A stretch of 64,000 bases of DNA from Sporichthya polymorpha DSM 43042 (GCF_000384115.1 NZ_KB913029.1:4067057-4131056); one strand, 5' to 3'; numbered from the stretch's first letter, positions 50,278-60,083 are shown. A program made the numbers and translations. Notes: generated by a model not told the origin, from the sequence alone.

Positions 50278-52011
50278 CTACTCGGCGCGGAGCTCGGGGA
50301 GGTCCTCCTCCCAGAACTCGGCCTCACCGCGGGGTGCGTAGTCGCCGGCGCCGGTCATCTTGGCCGAGTGCCGCTGGTCCTCGGACTGCCGCAGTTCGAC
50401 GCGGCGGATCTTGCCCGAGATCGTCTTGGGCAGGTCGGTGAACTCGATGCGCCGGATCCGCTTGTACGGGGCGAGCTCGGTCCGGCAGTGGCGAAGGATC
50501 GACAGCGCCGTCTCGCGGTTCGGCTCGTGGCCGGCGGCGAGGACGACGTAGGCCTTCGGCACCGCGAGCCGCAGCGGGTCCGGTGACGGCACGACCGCGG
50601 CCTCGGCGACCGCCTCGTGCTCGATCAGCACCGACTCCAGCTCGAACGGTGAGATCCGGTAGTCGGACGCCTTGAACACGTCGTCGGCGCGGCCGACGTA
50701 GGTGATGTAGCCGTCCGCGTCCCGGGTCCCGACGTCGCCGGTGTGGTAGTACCCGCCGCGGGTGACGTCCGCGTTGCGCTCCGGGTCGCCCTTGTAGCCG
50801 ACCATCAGGCCGAGGTGCGGCTTCGACAGGTCGATGCAGATCTCGCCGTCGTCGCCCTCCTCGCCGCTGACCGGGTCGACCATCGCGATCGTGTAGCCCG
50901 GCAGGGCACGGCCCATCGACCCGGCCTTGATCGGCTGGCCGGGCGGGTTGCCGACGAGCGCGGTCGTCTCGGTCTGGCCGAAGCCGTCGCGGACCGTGAT
51001 GCCCCACGCCTTCTCGACCTGCTCGATGACCTCGGGGTTGAGCGGCTCACCGGCGCCGACGCACTCGCGCAGCGGCAGCTGCCACGCGGACAGGTCCGCC
51101 TGGATCAGCATCCGCCACACGGTCGGCGGGGCGCAGAAGGTGTCCACCTCGGCGCGCTTCATCACTGCGAGCAGCGCGGCCGCGTCGAAGCGGGCGTAGT
51201 TGTAGATCATCACGCAGGCGCCGGCGGTCCACGGCGTGAACAGGTTGCTCCACGCGTGCTTCGCCCAGCCCGGCGAGGAGATGTTCAGGTGCACGTCGCC
51301 CGGCTGCACGCCGATCCAGTACATCGTCGACAGGCAGCCGACCGGGTACGAGACGTGCGTGTGCTCGACGAGCTTCGGCTTCGCCGTCGTGCCCGAGGTG
51401 AAGTACAGCAGCAGCGGGTCCGAGGCGTTCGTGACGCCGTCGGGCGCGAACTCGGCGGGGCCGCTGGTCGTGTCGGGGTAGGTCTCGAACCCGGCCGCCC
51501 CGCCGACCGCGATCTTGCGGTAGTCACCGGGCACCTCGTCGAACTTGCCGGCGTCGCGGCCGTTGGTGATGACGTGGCGGGCCTCGCCGCGGGAGACGCG
51601 GTCGGTCAGGTCCGGCGTGCCGAGCAGCGTCGTCGACGGGATCATGACCGCGCCCAGCTTGATGCAGGCCAGCGCGGTCTCCCACAGCTCGACCTGGTTG
51701 CCGAGCATGACGATGACCTTGTCGCCCCGCGCCACGCCCTGGCCGCGCAGCCAGGCCGCCAGGCGGTTCGAGCGGTCGCGCAGGTCTCCGAAGCTCAGGA
51801 TCTGCTCGGATCCGTCCTCCTCGACGATCCAGAGCGCCTTGGCGTCCGGACTCTCGGCGGCGAGGACGTCGAACCAGTCCAGCGCCCAGTTGAACTGCTC
51901 CAACTCGGGCCAGGCGAAGGTGTCGCGCGCGGCGGCGTAGTCCGTGCGGATCGACAGCAGGTGGTCGCGCGCGGCGCGGAACGCCGCCGTCGCGGCAGGA
52001 TTCGTGCTCAT
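50278..52011 (-). CDS. Acyl-CoA synthetase (AMP-forming)
   Basis: A 577-aa adenylate-forming ligase, medium-chain/acetoacetyl-like class. The phosphate loop is YFTSGTTAKPK; the core signature GFGQTETT, the YHTGDVGTRDADGYITYVGRADD hinge region and the terminal SGKIRR lysine motif are all present. It joins a fatty or aromatic acid to CoA; exact substrate not readable. It ends 58 bp from the hairpin shared with the convergent small gene and is divergent from the GNAT gene at 52155. Confidence 0.93.
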   Translation of the reverse strand: MSTNPAATAAFRAARDHLLSIRTDYAAARDTFAWPELEQFNWALDWFDVLAAESPDAKALWIVEEDGSEQILSFGDLRDRSNRLAAWLRGQGVARGDKVIVMLGNQVELWETALACIKLGAVMIPSTTLLGTPDLTDRVSRGEARHVITNGRDAGKFDEVPGDYRKIAVGGAAGFETYPDTTSGPAEFAPDGVTNASDPLLLYFTSGTTAKPKLVEHTHVSYPVGCLSTMYWIGVQPGDVHLNISSPGWAKHAWSNLFTPWTAGACVMIYNYARFDAAALLAVMKRAEVDTFCAPPTVWRMLIQADLSAWQLPLRECVGAGEPLNPEVIEQVEKAWGITVRDGFGQTETTALVGNPPGQPIKAGSMGRALPGYTIAMVDPVSGEEGDDGEICIDLSKPHLGLMVGYKGDPERNADVTRGGYYHTGDVGTRDADGYITYVGRADDVFKASDYRISPFELESVLIEHEAVAEAAVVPSPDPLRLAVPKAYVVLAAGHEPNRETALSILRHCRTELAPYKRIRRIEFTDLPKTISGKIRRVELRQSEDQRHSAKMTGAGDYAPRGEAEFWEEDLPELRAE

Positions 52012-52154
52012 CTGCGGGCTCCAGCAGGCTCGAAGGGGCGGGGGATCTTCGCAGCCTCATCCCCCCACCAGGGCGGGTCAATTCCCTTCCCAACGGACGG
52101 CGGTACGGCCAAACCCGGTTGCGGACCGTGGACGAGCATGCTCACGCTGGGTGG

Positions 52155-52742
52155 ATGACGACGCCGACCTGGGCGCCCCCGGCGGCCCCGCCCGAGACGC
52201 TCGTCGCGGGCGCGTTGAGCCTGGACCGCTGGCGCCCGGCCGACCGCGACGACCTCTACGCGGCGGTGGACGCCTCCCGCGCCCACCTGGAGCCCTTCAT
52301 GCCCTGGGCGGCCGGGTACGAGCCCGCCTCCGCGGAGTGGTTCCTGAACCAGGCGACCGAGGGCTGGGAGATCCGCAGCGAGTTCAACTACCGGGTCAGC
52401 GGGCCTGCCGTCGCGCCCGGGCGCGTGCTCGCCGGCGTCGGGCTGATGGCGCGCCAGGGGCCGGGCGTGCTGGAGATCGGCTACTGGGTGCACGCCGCCG
52501 CCGTCCGCCGTGGCGTCGCCGGGACGGCCACCGCGGCGCTTACCGACGCCGCGTTCGCGCTGCCGGGCGTGGAGTGCGTGCGGATCCACCACGATCCGCG
52601 CAACGTCGTGAGCGGCCGGGTCCCGGCGCGGCTCGGCTTCACGCAGCTGCCCGACCTCGTCCCCGGGCCGCCCGGCCGGGAGGACGAGCGACACGTGGCC
52701 TGGGTGGTGTGGAAGCACGAGTGGGCGCCGGTGCGAGGATGA
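52155..52742 (+). CDS. GNAT N-acetyltransferase, RimJ/RimL-like
   Basis: A 195-aa acetyltransferase of the ribosomal-protein/amino-acid N-acetyltransferase subgroup. The N-terminal RPADRDDLYAAVDASRAHLEPFMPWA block and EIGYWVHAAAVRRGVAGTATAAL acetyl-CoA-binding segment are characteristic. Substrate could be a protein N-terminus or an amino acid. ATG after GGTGG. The next gene starts 5 bp after the stop, so it probably shares a transcript with DUF5998 and the phosphodiesterase. Confidence 0.85.
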   Translation: MTTPTWAPPAAPPETLVAGALSLDRWRPADRDDLYAAVDASRAHLEPFMPWAAGYEPASAEWFLNQATEGWEIRSEFNYRVSGPAVAPGRVLAGVGLMARQGPGVLEIGYWVHAAAVRRGVAGTATAALTDAAFALPGVECVRIHHDPRNVVSGRVPARLGFTQLPDLVPGPPGREDERHVAWVVWKHEWAPVRG

Positions 52743-52746
52743 CGGC

Positions 52747-53325
52747 ATGGCGGACACCGGCACCACTCGAACCCTGCGAAACGCGATCCAGCGGAGCGGG
52801 TACTACCCCGAGCTGGTCGCGGAGGGCATCGAGTTCGCCGTCGGTGCGGAGGCGATCAAGTCGTGGTTCGTCCACCAGGAGACGACGCTCGACGTCGAGA
52901 CCGTGCGGCGCCACGTCACCGTCCTCGCGCTCACGCCCACGCGCCTGATCGTCGGCCACACCGACGAGCACAGCGCGGACGAGGACAACCCCGTCGCCTA
53001 CGCCACGACGTCCACGGAGAGCATCGCGCTGAGCCGGATCTCCACCGTCGTGCTGTCCCGGACGGTCGCCGACCCGGCGCGCTACGAGGTCGGGGCGCCG
53101 CCGACCGAGCTCGTGCTCACCGTCGGCTGGGGCGCGGTCAGCCGTCTGGACCTCGAGCCGGCGACGTGCGGCGATCCGAACTGCGAGGCCGACCACGGCT
53201 ACACCGGTTCGGTGACCGCCGACGACCTGTCGGTCCGCGTCAGCGAGGCCGGGGACGGCCGCGAGACCGTCGCCGAGATGCTCGTCTTCGCCACGGCGCT
53301 CTCCGCCGCCGTGGGGACGCGGTGA
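52747..53325 (+). CDS. DUF5998 family protein
   Basis: A 192-aa protein of the actinobacteria-restricted DUF5998 family, recognisable from the RNAIQRSGYYPELVAEGIEFAVG-type start, the TLDVETVRRHVTVLALTPTRLIVGHTDE segment and the later CGDPNCEADHGY cysteine pair. Length and order (before an alkaline-phosphatase-like gene) match the common actinobacterial arrangement near sepH. Function unknown. Its stop overlaps the next start as GTGA. Confidence 0.88.
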   Translation: MADTGTTRTLRNAIQRSGYYPELVAEGIEFAVGAEAIKSWFVHQETTLDVETVRRHVTVLALTPTRLIVGHTDEHSADEDNPVAYATTSTESIALSRISTVVLSRTVADPARYEVGAPPTELVLTVGWGAVSRLDLEPATCGDPNCEADHGYTGSVTADDLSVRVSEAGDGRETVAEMLVFATALSAAVGTR

Positions 53326-54476
53326 GCGCGGCCTCGCCGACCGCTGCGATCGGCGAGCTCGCCTACGGCAGCGCCGCGCTGCCGGACCTGCTGCCGTCGG
53401 TCCTGGGCGAGCTCGGGGTGCCGGGGGAGTCCGGGCCGCTCGCGCTCGACCTGCCCCCGCGGGTCGCCGTGCTGCTCGTCGACGGACTCGGTCTGAACCT
53501 GCTCCGCCGCCACGCCGACCTCGCCCCGTACCTCAGCTCGCTGCTGCCCGACGCGGGCACGCTCGCCGTGGGCTTCCCGTCGACGACCGCGACGTCGCTG
53601 ACCTCGCTCGGCACCGGCCTGCCGCCCGGCGCGCACGGCGTGCTCGGTCTGAGCATGCGCGGGCCGGACGGGACCGTGCTGAACGCCCTGCACTGGGACG
53701 CCACGAAGGTCGACCCGCAGCAGTGGCAGCCGCACCTCACCGCGTTCGAGCGGGCCGCTGCGGCGGGGGTCGAGGTGCGTTCCTTCGGGCCGGGGCGCTT
53801 CCGCGGCACCGGGCTCAACGGCGCGGCCTTCCGCGGTGTCCCGCTCGACCCGTCGGAGTCGGCCGGCGAACTTGTCGCGGCCACCCTCGACGCCCTCGCC
53901 GACGCCCCCGGCCGGGACCGCGTTCTCGCGTACACCTACTACGGCGACCTCGACGCGACCGGCCACCGCAAGGGCGTCGGCTCCGCCGCGTGGCGGCACC
54001 AGCTCGCCCACGTCGACCGGCTCGCCGAGCAGATCGGCACGGCGCTGCCGCCGGGGTCGGCGCTGCTGGTCACCGCCGACCACGGCATGGTCGACCTCGC
54101 GGAGGACCTCCGCATCGACGTCGACGCCGAGCCCGAGCTGCGTGAGGGCGTCGAGCTGCTCTCCGGTGAGGCGCGGGCGCGCTACGTCCACGCCCGGCCG
54201 GGTGCCGCCGGCGATGTGCTGGCCGCCTGGCGGGCGCGGTTGACCGACGGCTGGATCGTCCTGTCCCGTGAGGAGGCCGTCGCCGCCGGGTGGTTCGGCC
54301 CGAACCTGGACCCGGCGATGGCCGACCGGATCGGCGACGTTCTCGCCGTCGCCACCGGGGCCGGCAGCCTGGTGGCGACGAAGACCGAGCACCCGTTCTT
54401 CGCCCAGCTGATCGGCATGCACGGATCGCTGTCCGAGGACGAACTCCTCGTTCCGCTCCTGCGCGTGCGTGCCTGA
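53322..54476 (+). CDS. Alkaline-phosphatase-superfamily phosphodiesterase
   Basis: A 384-aa nucleotide pyrophosphatase/phosphodiesterase-like protein. Metal-binding acid VLLVDGLG, the nucleophile Thr region FPSTTATSLTSLGTG, DATGHRKG and TADHGMVD are the classical two-zinc motifs. No signal peptide is visible, so it may be cytoplasmic or exported by another route. Translation is coupled to DUF5998. Substrate could be a nucleotide or phospholipid-like diester. Confidence 0.87.
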   Translation: MSAASPTAAIGELAYGSAALPDLLPSVLGELGVPGESGPLALDLPPRVAVLLVDGLGLNLLRRHADLAPYLSSLLPDAGTLAVGFPSTTATSLTSLGTGLPPGAHGVLGLSMRGPDGTVLNALHWDATKVDPQQWQPHLTAFERAAAAGVEVRSFGPGRFRGTGLNGAAFRGVPLDPSESAGELVAATLDALADAPGRDRVLAYTYYGDLDATGHRKGVGSAAWRHQLAHVDRLAEQIGTALPPGSALLVTADHGMVDLAEDLRIDVDAEPELREGVELLSGEARARYVHARPGAAGDVLAAWRARLTDGWIVLSREEAVAAGWFGPNLDPAMADRIGDVLAVATGAGSLVATKTEHPFFAQLIGMHGSLSEDELLVPLLRVRA

Positions 54477-54498
54477 AGTTCGAGCAACTGACGAGGCG

Positions 54499-55623
54499 TC
54501 AGGCCTGATTCTCCGCCAGCCACTGGGCCATGATCGACCGGAACTTCTCCGCGGTGCGGCCGAAGGTGATCGCGTGGCCCGTCGCCTCGAGCTGGACGAA
54601 GGAGAGCCGCGGTGCCTGCGGGTAGGCGGTCTGGACCTGGAACTCCGGCCCCGGCGGCGGGAACAGTGCGTCCTTGGTGCCGAGGATCAACAGCGTCGGC
54701 ACGTTGATCGCCGGCGTCATGAGGTTGGTGGCGAGGTACCCCTGGGTCGCGCTGAGCAGGTCGCCGCACGCGTCGCGGTTGCGCTTGCGGAGGACGAGCT
54801 CCGCCACCGCGGACTCGACGTCGTGGAAGTGGGCCGCCGCGAATTCGGCGTCGGTGCGCCCGAACGGTGCGTAGTTCGGGGCCCCGGCGTCACCGCGGGC
54901 GTGCTGAGGCGCCGTCAGGCAGTCCTGTCCGGAGGCAAAGAGGGTCTGCAGCGCGAGCGTCGAGGGGTAGTGGGTGTAGCCGATCACGGCCAGCGCCTCG
55001 GCGCTGCCGAAGATTGCCTGGGTGAGCTCGGCGATCAGGCCGCCCGCCGAGTGGCCGGCGAGGATGACCCGGCCGAACCGCGGCAGGACATTCCCGCCGG
55101 CCTTGTAGTTGCCGGCGCGCAGCGCGTCGGCGATCTGGTCGGCGATGTCCGCCTGGGCCGGCAGGCAGGTCGCCATGCCGTCGGGCAGGTCGTCGTGGGC
55201 GGGGTTGCCGAGGCGGTCGATGACCAGCGAGACGTGGCCCTGCGTCGCCTGGTTGAGGGCGTAGTCGTACTCGGGCACCTCGGTGAGGTGGAAGAAGAAG
55301 CTCGAGTAGCCGAGCCCGTGCAGGTACATCGTGACAGCCGGGCTGGAGGCCCGGACCAGGTCGCGCGGGGCGACCAGGTTGGCGTGGACCGTGTAGGTCT
55401 TGCCGTCGGGCTCGGTCTGGCACGGGATGCCCGTGGTGTTCCGGTTGACCACGGTGAACTTGACCGGGATCTCGACGGCGGAGCCGACCACGGCGGGACC
55501 GTTCGCGGCCGCGGTGGCGGGGGAGGACCCCAGGGCGGCGACGGCCGTGGCGGTGAGTGCTCCGGCGAGCGCGATCCGCAGCGTCGCCCCCCAGCGACGG
55601 GCCCGGGACGTGGGAATCGGCAT
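54499..55623 (-). CDS. Secreted alpha/beta hydrolase
   Basis: A 374-aa secreted esterase/lipase-like protein. Signal peptide at 1-39 (RIALAGALTATAVAALG, cleavage after ATA). Oxyanion loop HGLGYSS, nucleophile Ser192 in AGHSAGG, likely Asp in LGTKDALFP and His in EATGHAITF complete the triad. Several cysteines suggest disulfides outside the cell. ATG at 55623 is used rather than an upstream TTG. Substrate unknown. Confidence 0.85.
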   Translation of the reverse strand: MPIPTSRARRWGATLRIALAGALTATAVAALGSSPATAAANGPAVVGSAVEIPVKFTVVNRNTTGIPCQTEPDGKTYTVHANLVAPRDLVRASSPAVTMYLHGLGYSSFFFHLTEVPEYDYALNQATQGHVSLVIDRLGNPAHDDLPDGMATCLPAQADIADQIADALRAGNYKAGGNVLPRFGRVILAGHSAGGLIAELTQAIFGSAEALAVIGYTHYPSTLALQTLFASGQDCLTAPQHARGDAGAPNYAPFGRTDAEFAAAHFHDVESAVAELVLRKRNRDACGDLLSATQGYLATNLMTPAINVPTLLILGTKDALFPPPGPEFQVQTAYPQAPRLSFVQLEATGHAITFGRTAEKFRSIMAQWLAENQA

Positions 55624-55749
55624 AGGCAATTGGAGCCCATTTGCGGCGGTTCCGAAACACCGACACCCACGTTCGGGCGTGCCGGTCCTGTCCCGGCGTG
55701 CCTACCTGCGGTGGGATTGTGACCGCAAACACGTCCGGGAGGTGAGCCC

Positions 55750-56628
55750 ATGGGTGGCGCGAACAGCCTCGTCGGGGTGGAGGCGCTGGCCGCCGAACTG
55801 GCCGGCCCGCGGCCCCCGCGCCTGCTGGACGTCCGGTGGCCTGTGCCGTGGCCGGCCGGTCAGGTGACGGCGGGGCCGGGTCCGGCCGACCCGGCCGCGT
55901 ACCGGGCCGCGCACCTGCCGGACGCCGTCTTCGTCGACCTCGACGCCGATCTGGCCGCCCCGCCCGGGGACGGTTCCCGCGGGCGGCACCCGCTCCCCGA
56001 CGCCGCCGCGTTCACCTCCGCGATGCGCCGGCTCGGCGTGGGCTCCGGGCCGGTCGTCGCCTACGACGACGGCCCGGGCTTCGCCGCGGCCCGCGCGTGG
56101 TGGTGCCTGCGGTACTTCGGGCACCGGGACGTGCGGGTGCTCGACGGCGGGATCGCTGCCTGGCGCGCCGCCGGCCGGCCGACCGAGTCGGGCGAGCCGC
56201 CGCTCCCGCCACCCGGCGACTTCACCGCGGACCCCGGTCACCTGCCGATGCTCGACGCCCGCGGCGCGGCCGCTCACGCCCGGCTGGGGTTGCTCCTCGA
56301 CGCCCGGGTCGCCGAGCGGTACCGGGGCGAGTCGAGCGCCGACCCCGTCCGCGGCCACGTCCCCGGGGCGGTGAGCGCGCCGACGTTCGACAGCGTCGAC
56401 GTCGACGGCCGATGGCATCCGCCGACGTTCCTGCGCACCCGGTTCGCGATCCTCGGCGCCGAGGACGAGGAGGTCGGCGTCTATTGCGGATCGGGGGTCA
56501 CGGCCGCCCACGCGGCGCTCGCGATGACCGTCGCCGGGCTGCCGACGCCGGCGGTCTACGTCGGGTCGTGGAGCGAGTGGATCGCCGACCCGGCCCGGCC
56601 GGTCGCGATCGGGTCCGCACGCGGATGA
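55750..56628 (+). CDS. Thiosulfate/3-mercaptopyruvate sulfurtransferase
   Basis: A 292-aa tandem-rhodanese sulfurtransferase. The first domain lacks the catalytic Cys (DDGPGFAAARAWW) and the second has Cys246 in VYCGSGVTA, the 3-mercaptopyruvate/thiosulfate-type active loop. Typical length. The stop overlaps the kynureninase start (ATGA), an unusual pairing. ATG after GGGAGGTGAGCCC. Confidence 0.9.
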   Translation: MGGANSLVGVEALAAELAGPRPPRLLDVRWPVPWPAGQVTAGPGPADPAAYRAAHLPDAVFVDLDADLAAPPGDGSRGRHPLPDAAAFTSAMRRLGVGSGPVVAYDDGPGFAAARAWWCLRYFGHRDVRVLDGGIAAWRAAGRPTESGEPPLPPPGDFTADPGHLPMLDARGAAAHARLGLLLDARVAERYRGESSADPVRGHVPGAVSAPTFDSVDVDGRWHPPTFLRTRFAILGAEDEEVGVYCGSGVTAAHAALAMTVAGLPTPAVYVGSWSEWIADPARPVAIGSARG

Positions 56629-57896
56629 GCCCGGGAACCGACCGCGCCGCGGCGGAGGCGCTGGACGCCGCCGACCCGCTCGCCGGGTTCCGGGACCGGT
56701 TCGTCGAACCCGAGCCCGGCCTGATCTACCTCGACGGCAACTCCCTCGGCCGGCTCCCGCGCGCCACCGTCGACCGGCTCCGCCAGGTCGTCGAGCAGGA
56801 GTGGGCCGGCGGTCTGGTCCGCTCCTGGCACGACTGGATCGACCTGCCGACCCGCGTCGGCGACCGAATCGGCGAGCATCTCGTCGGGGCGCATCCGGGC
56901 GAAGTCGTCGTCAGCGACTCGACGACCGTGAACCTCTACAAGCTCGCGCACGCCGCCTGCTCGGCGCGTCCGGGCCGGGACGTGATCGTCACCGACGACG
57001 ACAACTTCCCGACCGACCGCTACACGCTCGCCGGGCTCGCCCAAGCGCGCGGGATGACGGTGCGGGTGGTGGCCTCGGACCCGGTCACCGGACCCGACCC
57101 CGCGGATTTGCTGGCGGCGCTCGACGACCGCGTCGCGGTGCTCTCGCTCTCCCACGTCGCCTACCGGTCGGGCGCGCTGCTCGATCTCCCGACGATCACC
57201 GCCGCGGCGCACGGCGTCGGCGCGCTGATGCTCTGGGACCTCTGCCACTCGGCGGGGTCCGTGCCGGTCGGGCTGGCCGACGCCGGCGTCGACCTCGCCG
57301 TCGGGTGCGGCTACAAGTACCTCAACGGTGGCCCGGGCGCCCCGGCGTTCCTCTACGTCCGGCGCGACCTGCAACCGACGCTCCGTCAGCCGATCTGGGG
57401 CTGGTTCGGTCAGCGCGACCAGTTCGCGATGGGCGAGCGTTACGACCCCGAGCCCGACGTCCGCCGATTCCTCACCGGGACGCCCGCAGTGGTCGGTCTC
57501 GCCGCGCTCGAGGAGGGCGTCCGCCTGCTCGCCGAGGCCGGCCTCGACCTGCTCCGGGCGAAGGGCATGGCGATGACGGAACTCGCCCGCGTCCTCGCCG
57601 CGGAGTGGCTCCTCCCACTCGGGTTCGAGCTCGCGAGCCCGGCGGACCCGGCCGCTCGTGGCTCACATCTGACGTTGCGTCACCCCGAGGCGTTCGCGAT
57701 CAGCCGCGCGCTGATCGCGGAGGCGGACGTGATCGGGGACTTCCGCACCCCCGACTGCCTCCGCCTCGGCCCGGCCCCGATCTCGACCCGGTTCACCGAG
57801 GTCTGGGACGCCTTCGACCGCCTGCGCTCCCTCGTCGCCGCCGGCCGCCACCGCGCCCACGCCGACCCGTCCCCCGCCGACCGCCGCGTCACCTGA
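56625..57896 (+). CDS. kynU: Kynureninase
   Basis: A 423-aa PLP enzyme that cleaves kynurenine (and 3-hydroxykynurenine) to anthranilate and alanine. The Schiff-base lysine is Lys231 in VGCGYKYLNGGPGAP; Asp205 (LWDLCHSAG) holds the pyridine nitrogen. The LDGNSLGRLP start and FLTGTPAVVGLAALEEG motif are diagnostic. No tryptophan 2,3-dioxygenase or kynurenine formamidase gene is in the window, so the substrate supply is elsewhere. Translation is coupled to the sulfurtransferase gene. Confidence 0.93.
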   Translation: MSPGTDRAAAEALDAADPLAGFRDRFVEPEPGLIYLDGNSLGRLPRATVDRLRQVVEQEWAGGLVRSWHDWIDLPTRVGDRIGEHLVGAHPGEVVVSDSTTVNLYKLAHAACSARPGRDVIVTDDDNFPTDRYTLAGLAQARGMTVRVVASDPVTGPDPADLLAALDDRVAVLSLSHVAYRSGALLDLPTITAAAHGVGALMLWDLCHSAGSVPVGLADAGVDLAVGCGYKYLNGGPGAPAFLYVRRDLQPTLRQPIWGWFGQRDQFAMGERYDPEPDVRRFLTGTPAVVGLAALEEGVRLLAEAGLDLLRAKGMAMTELARVLAAEWLLPLGFELASPADPAARGSHLTLRHPEAFAISRALIAEADVIGDFRTPDCLRLGPAPISTRFTEVWDAFDRLRSLVAAGRHRAHADPSPADRRVT

Positions 57897-57911
57897 CCTG
57901 CGGGAATGGGC

Positions 57912-57945
57912 GGAGCCCCGGCCCTCCGATGAGGACCGGGGCTCC
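57912..57945. terminator. Bidirectional hairpin after kynU
   Basis: GGAGCCCCGG (57912-57921) and CCGGGGCTCC (57936-57945) form a perfect 10-bp stem between the convergent kynU and glycoside-hydrolase-like genes (16 bp and 23 bp from their stops). Probably a shared terminator, without T-tract. Confidence 0.7.
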
Positions 57946-57967
57946 GGTGGTGCAGGTGCTGGAGTTG

Positions 57968-60007
57968 CTACGAGGTGGCCGAGGGGGACGGGGAGGCGGT
58001 GGCGCCGTCCGTCGACTCGGTGCTCTCGGACTCGGTGCCCTCCGACTGAGTCGACGAATCCGTGGACGAGTCGGTGGACGACTCCGTGCCCTCGGTCTCG
58101 GTGGACGACTCGCTGCCCTCGGTCGTGGCCGGGTCGGTGGTGGTCTGCGAGCCCGGCGGCACGAACGTGGTGCCGTTCTTCTTGGCCTCGAGGTAGGCCT
58201 TGATGTACTCCTCGGCCGCCTTGGCGTCCTTGGTGCCCTCGCCGGGGTTCACGCCCGGGCGGACCATCGAGTAGATCAGCTCACCCGGCTGGGCGTCGCC
58301 CGGCTCCATGGCCTCGAGGGCCGCGGCCGTGTACTTGCTGGACGCGTTCCACAGGTAGAAGCCGTTGACGCCGGCGTCGGCCGCGGCCTTGATCTGGGCC
58401 TTGACCTCCGCGACGCCGTAGCGCACGCCGAGCGAGAAGTCCTGCAGCCACGGGACGACCGCGCAGTCCGTACCGAGGACGAGCCGGTTGAACTCGATGA
58501 CGGAGCGGTTGACGATGTCGTACGGCTGGCTGTTCGGCGAGGCGACGCTGTACTCGCCCGGACCCCAGTGCGACGGGTAGACCATCGGCGCGAGGAAGTC
58601 GAGGTGCTTCGCCATGCCGGGGATGTCCTGCGCGACGGAGACCGGCGTAAAGGCCGAGATGCCGTAGACCGCGGCGCCGACGAAGGCGCCGGCCGCACGG
58701 ACGCGGGGAGCCGCCTCGGCAACGAAGTCGACGATCGCGGTCATCGCGTCACGGTCGCCGATGCCCGGGTAGACCTGGCCCGAGTTCTCCGGCTTGCGGA
58801 TGTAGTCGAACATGATCTGGTCGAAGCCGAGCTTCGCGGCCTCCTCGGCCAGACCGATGTTGTAGTCCTTGATCTCGGAGTTGGCGAAGTTCGTGAACGA
58901 CGCCTGGCCGTACTTGCCGGCGTCGTACGCGCCGCCGGACGTGTTCTGGATGACCAGGTCCATCTTGCCGTTCTTGACGGCCCAGCCGGCCATCTTCGGG
59001 TCGCGGAAGGCCACGATGCGGCCGGTGACCGTGCCACCGAGGTCGTGGATCTGCTTCAGCGCGTCGGCGGCGTTGTAGCGGTCCGTGCCCGTGCCCGCGG
59101 CCTTCGCCAGCGGGACCTCGGACTGGTAGCCGATGATGCCGTCCTCGTCCTTGATGTCGAGCTGGACGTTGTCGATCTTCTTGTCCTTGAGCAGCTGCAG
59201 GACGGGCTCCCGCAGCGTCGAGGACGCCCACCCGAAGGCAGTGATGTGCACCGACCGCACGGCCGGGTTGAAGACCGGGATCTGCGCGGCCTGCTCGGTG
59301 ACGTTGCCGGCCTCGTCGGTCGCCTTGAGGATCGCGCCGCGCGGCGGGGCCGCGAACTCCTTGGAGAACGAGCCGTCGTCGGCGAGGTCGAGCTGCTCGC
59401 CGTTGATCTCGGCGGTCTTGGCGCCCTCGATCTTGCCCTTGAGGGTGAAGGCCTCGTCCATCTTCGCCGGCTCCTCGGGGATCTCGAACGTCACGACGGG
59501 CGCGACGGTGTCGATCTCGAAGGTCTGCGAGGAGGTCGCGGTGCGGCCCGGGAGGCGACCGTCCTTGGAGGCGGAGAAGGTGTGCTTGCCGTCGGCGAGG
59601 TCGGACGGGGCGCGGTAGACGATGTTGTCGCCCTCCTGCGAGCCCTGGACCTCCTGGCCGTCCAGCTTCAGGGTGACGTCGGACATCTTCGCGCCGTTGA
59701 TGGTGAAGACCAGGTTCTTCGCCGCGTCAGCGTTCAGCATTCCCGTCGAGCTGGCGACGAGCTCGACCTTGGAGCCCGCACCGAGCGGCGAGGCCGCGGC
59801 CCCGACGACGAGCAGCAGAGCCGCGACGCCACCGACGATGGCGACGTTCCGACCGGTCTTGCGCTTCTTCGCCACGACCGGCGCAGCGACCGGCGCAGCG
59901 GCCGGCACAGCCGCCGGCACGACCGGCGGCGGTACGGCCGGCGTGCCCTCGCCGCCGTCGCCCGATGCCCCCCACGGGGCGGGCGGCATGCCATCAGAGC
60001 CCGTCAT
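57968..60007 (-). CDS. Membrane-anchored glycoside-hydrolase-like (DUF4015) protein
   Basis: A 679-aa protein. Residues 1-50 are a Pro/Ala/Val-rich cytoplasmic tail, 53-73 a membrane span, then two Ig-like beta domains and a TIM-barrel domain of the DUF4015/putative glycoside hydrolase family (about 250-590; VHITAFGWASS, NVQLDIKDEDG, FDQIMFDYIRKPENSG, FYLWNASSKY). The last 70 residues are a Ser/Thr/Glu repeat (ESSTDSSTDSS), likely wall-spanning. The family is related to the hydrolase domain of PgaB-type exopolysaccharide deacetylases. The ATG follows GGATGGGGAT. Divergent from a deacetylase gene. Confidence 0.85.
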   Translation of the reverse strand: MTGSDGMPPAPWGASGDGGEGTPAVPPPVVPAAVPAAAPVAAPVVAKKRKTGRNVAIVGGVAALLLVVGAAASPLGAGSKVELVASSTGMLNADAAKNLVFTINGAKMSDVTLKLDGQEVQGSQEGDNIVYRAPSDLADGKHTFSASKDGRLPGRTATSSQTFEIDTVAPVVTFEIPEEPAKMDEAFTLKGKIEGAKTAEINGEQLDLADDGSFSKEFAAPPRGAILKATDEAGNVTEQAAQIPVFNPAVRSVHITAFGWASSTLREPVLQLLKDKKIDNVQLDIKDEDGIIGYQSEVPLAKAAGTGTDRYNAADALKQIHDLGGTVTGRIVAFRDPKMAGWAVKNGKMDLVIQNTSGGAYDAGKYGQASFTNFANSEIKDYNIGLAEEAAKLGFDQIMFDYIRKPENSGQVYPGIGDRDAMTAIVDFVAEAAPRVRAAGAFVGAAVYGISAFTPVSVAQDIPGMAKHLDFLAPMVYPSHWGPGEYSVASPNSQPYDIVNRSVIEFNRLVLGTDCAVVPWLQDFSLGVRYGVAEVKAQIKAAADAGVNGFYLWNASSKYTAAALEAMEPGDAQPGELIYSMVRPGVNPGEGTKDAKAAEEYIKAYLEAKKNGTTFVPPGSQTTTDPATTEGSESSTETEGTESSTDSSTDSSTQSEGTESESTESTDGATASPSPSATS

Positions 60008-60083
60008 ATCCCCATCCACCTTTACCGAGTTGAAGCCGAAGCGGCGCGCTGATTTCCCCACCCTCGCCCGCACGGATACGCCA

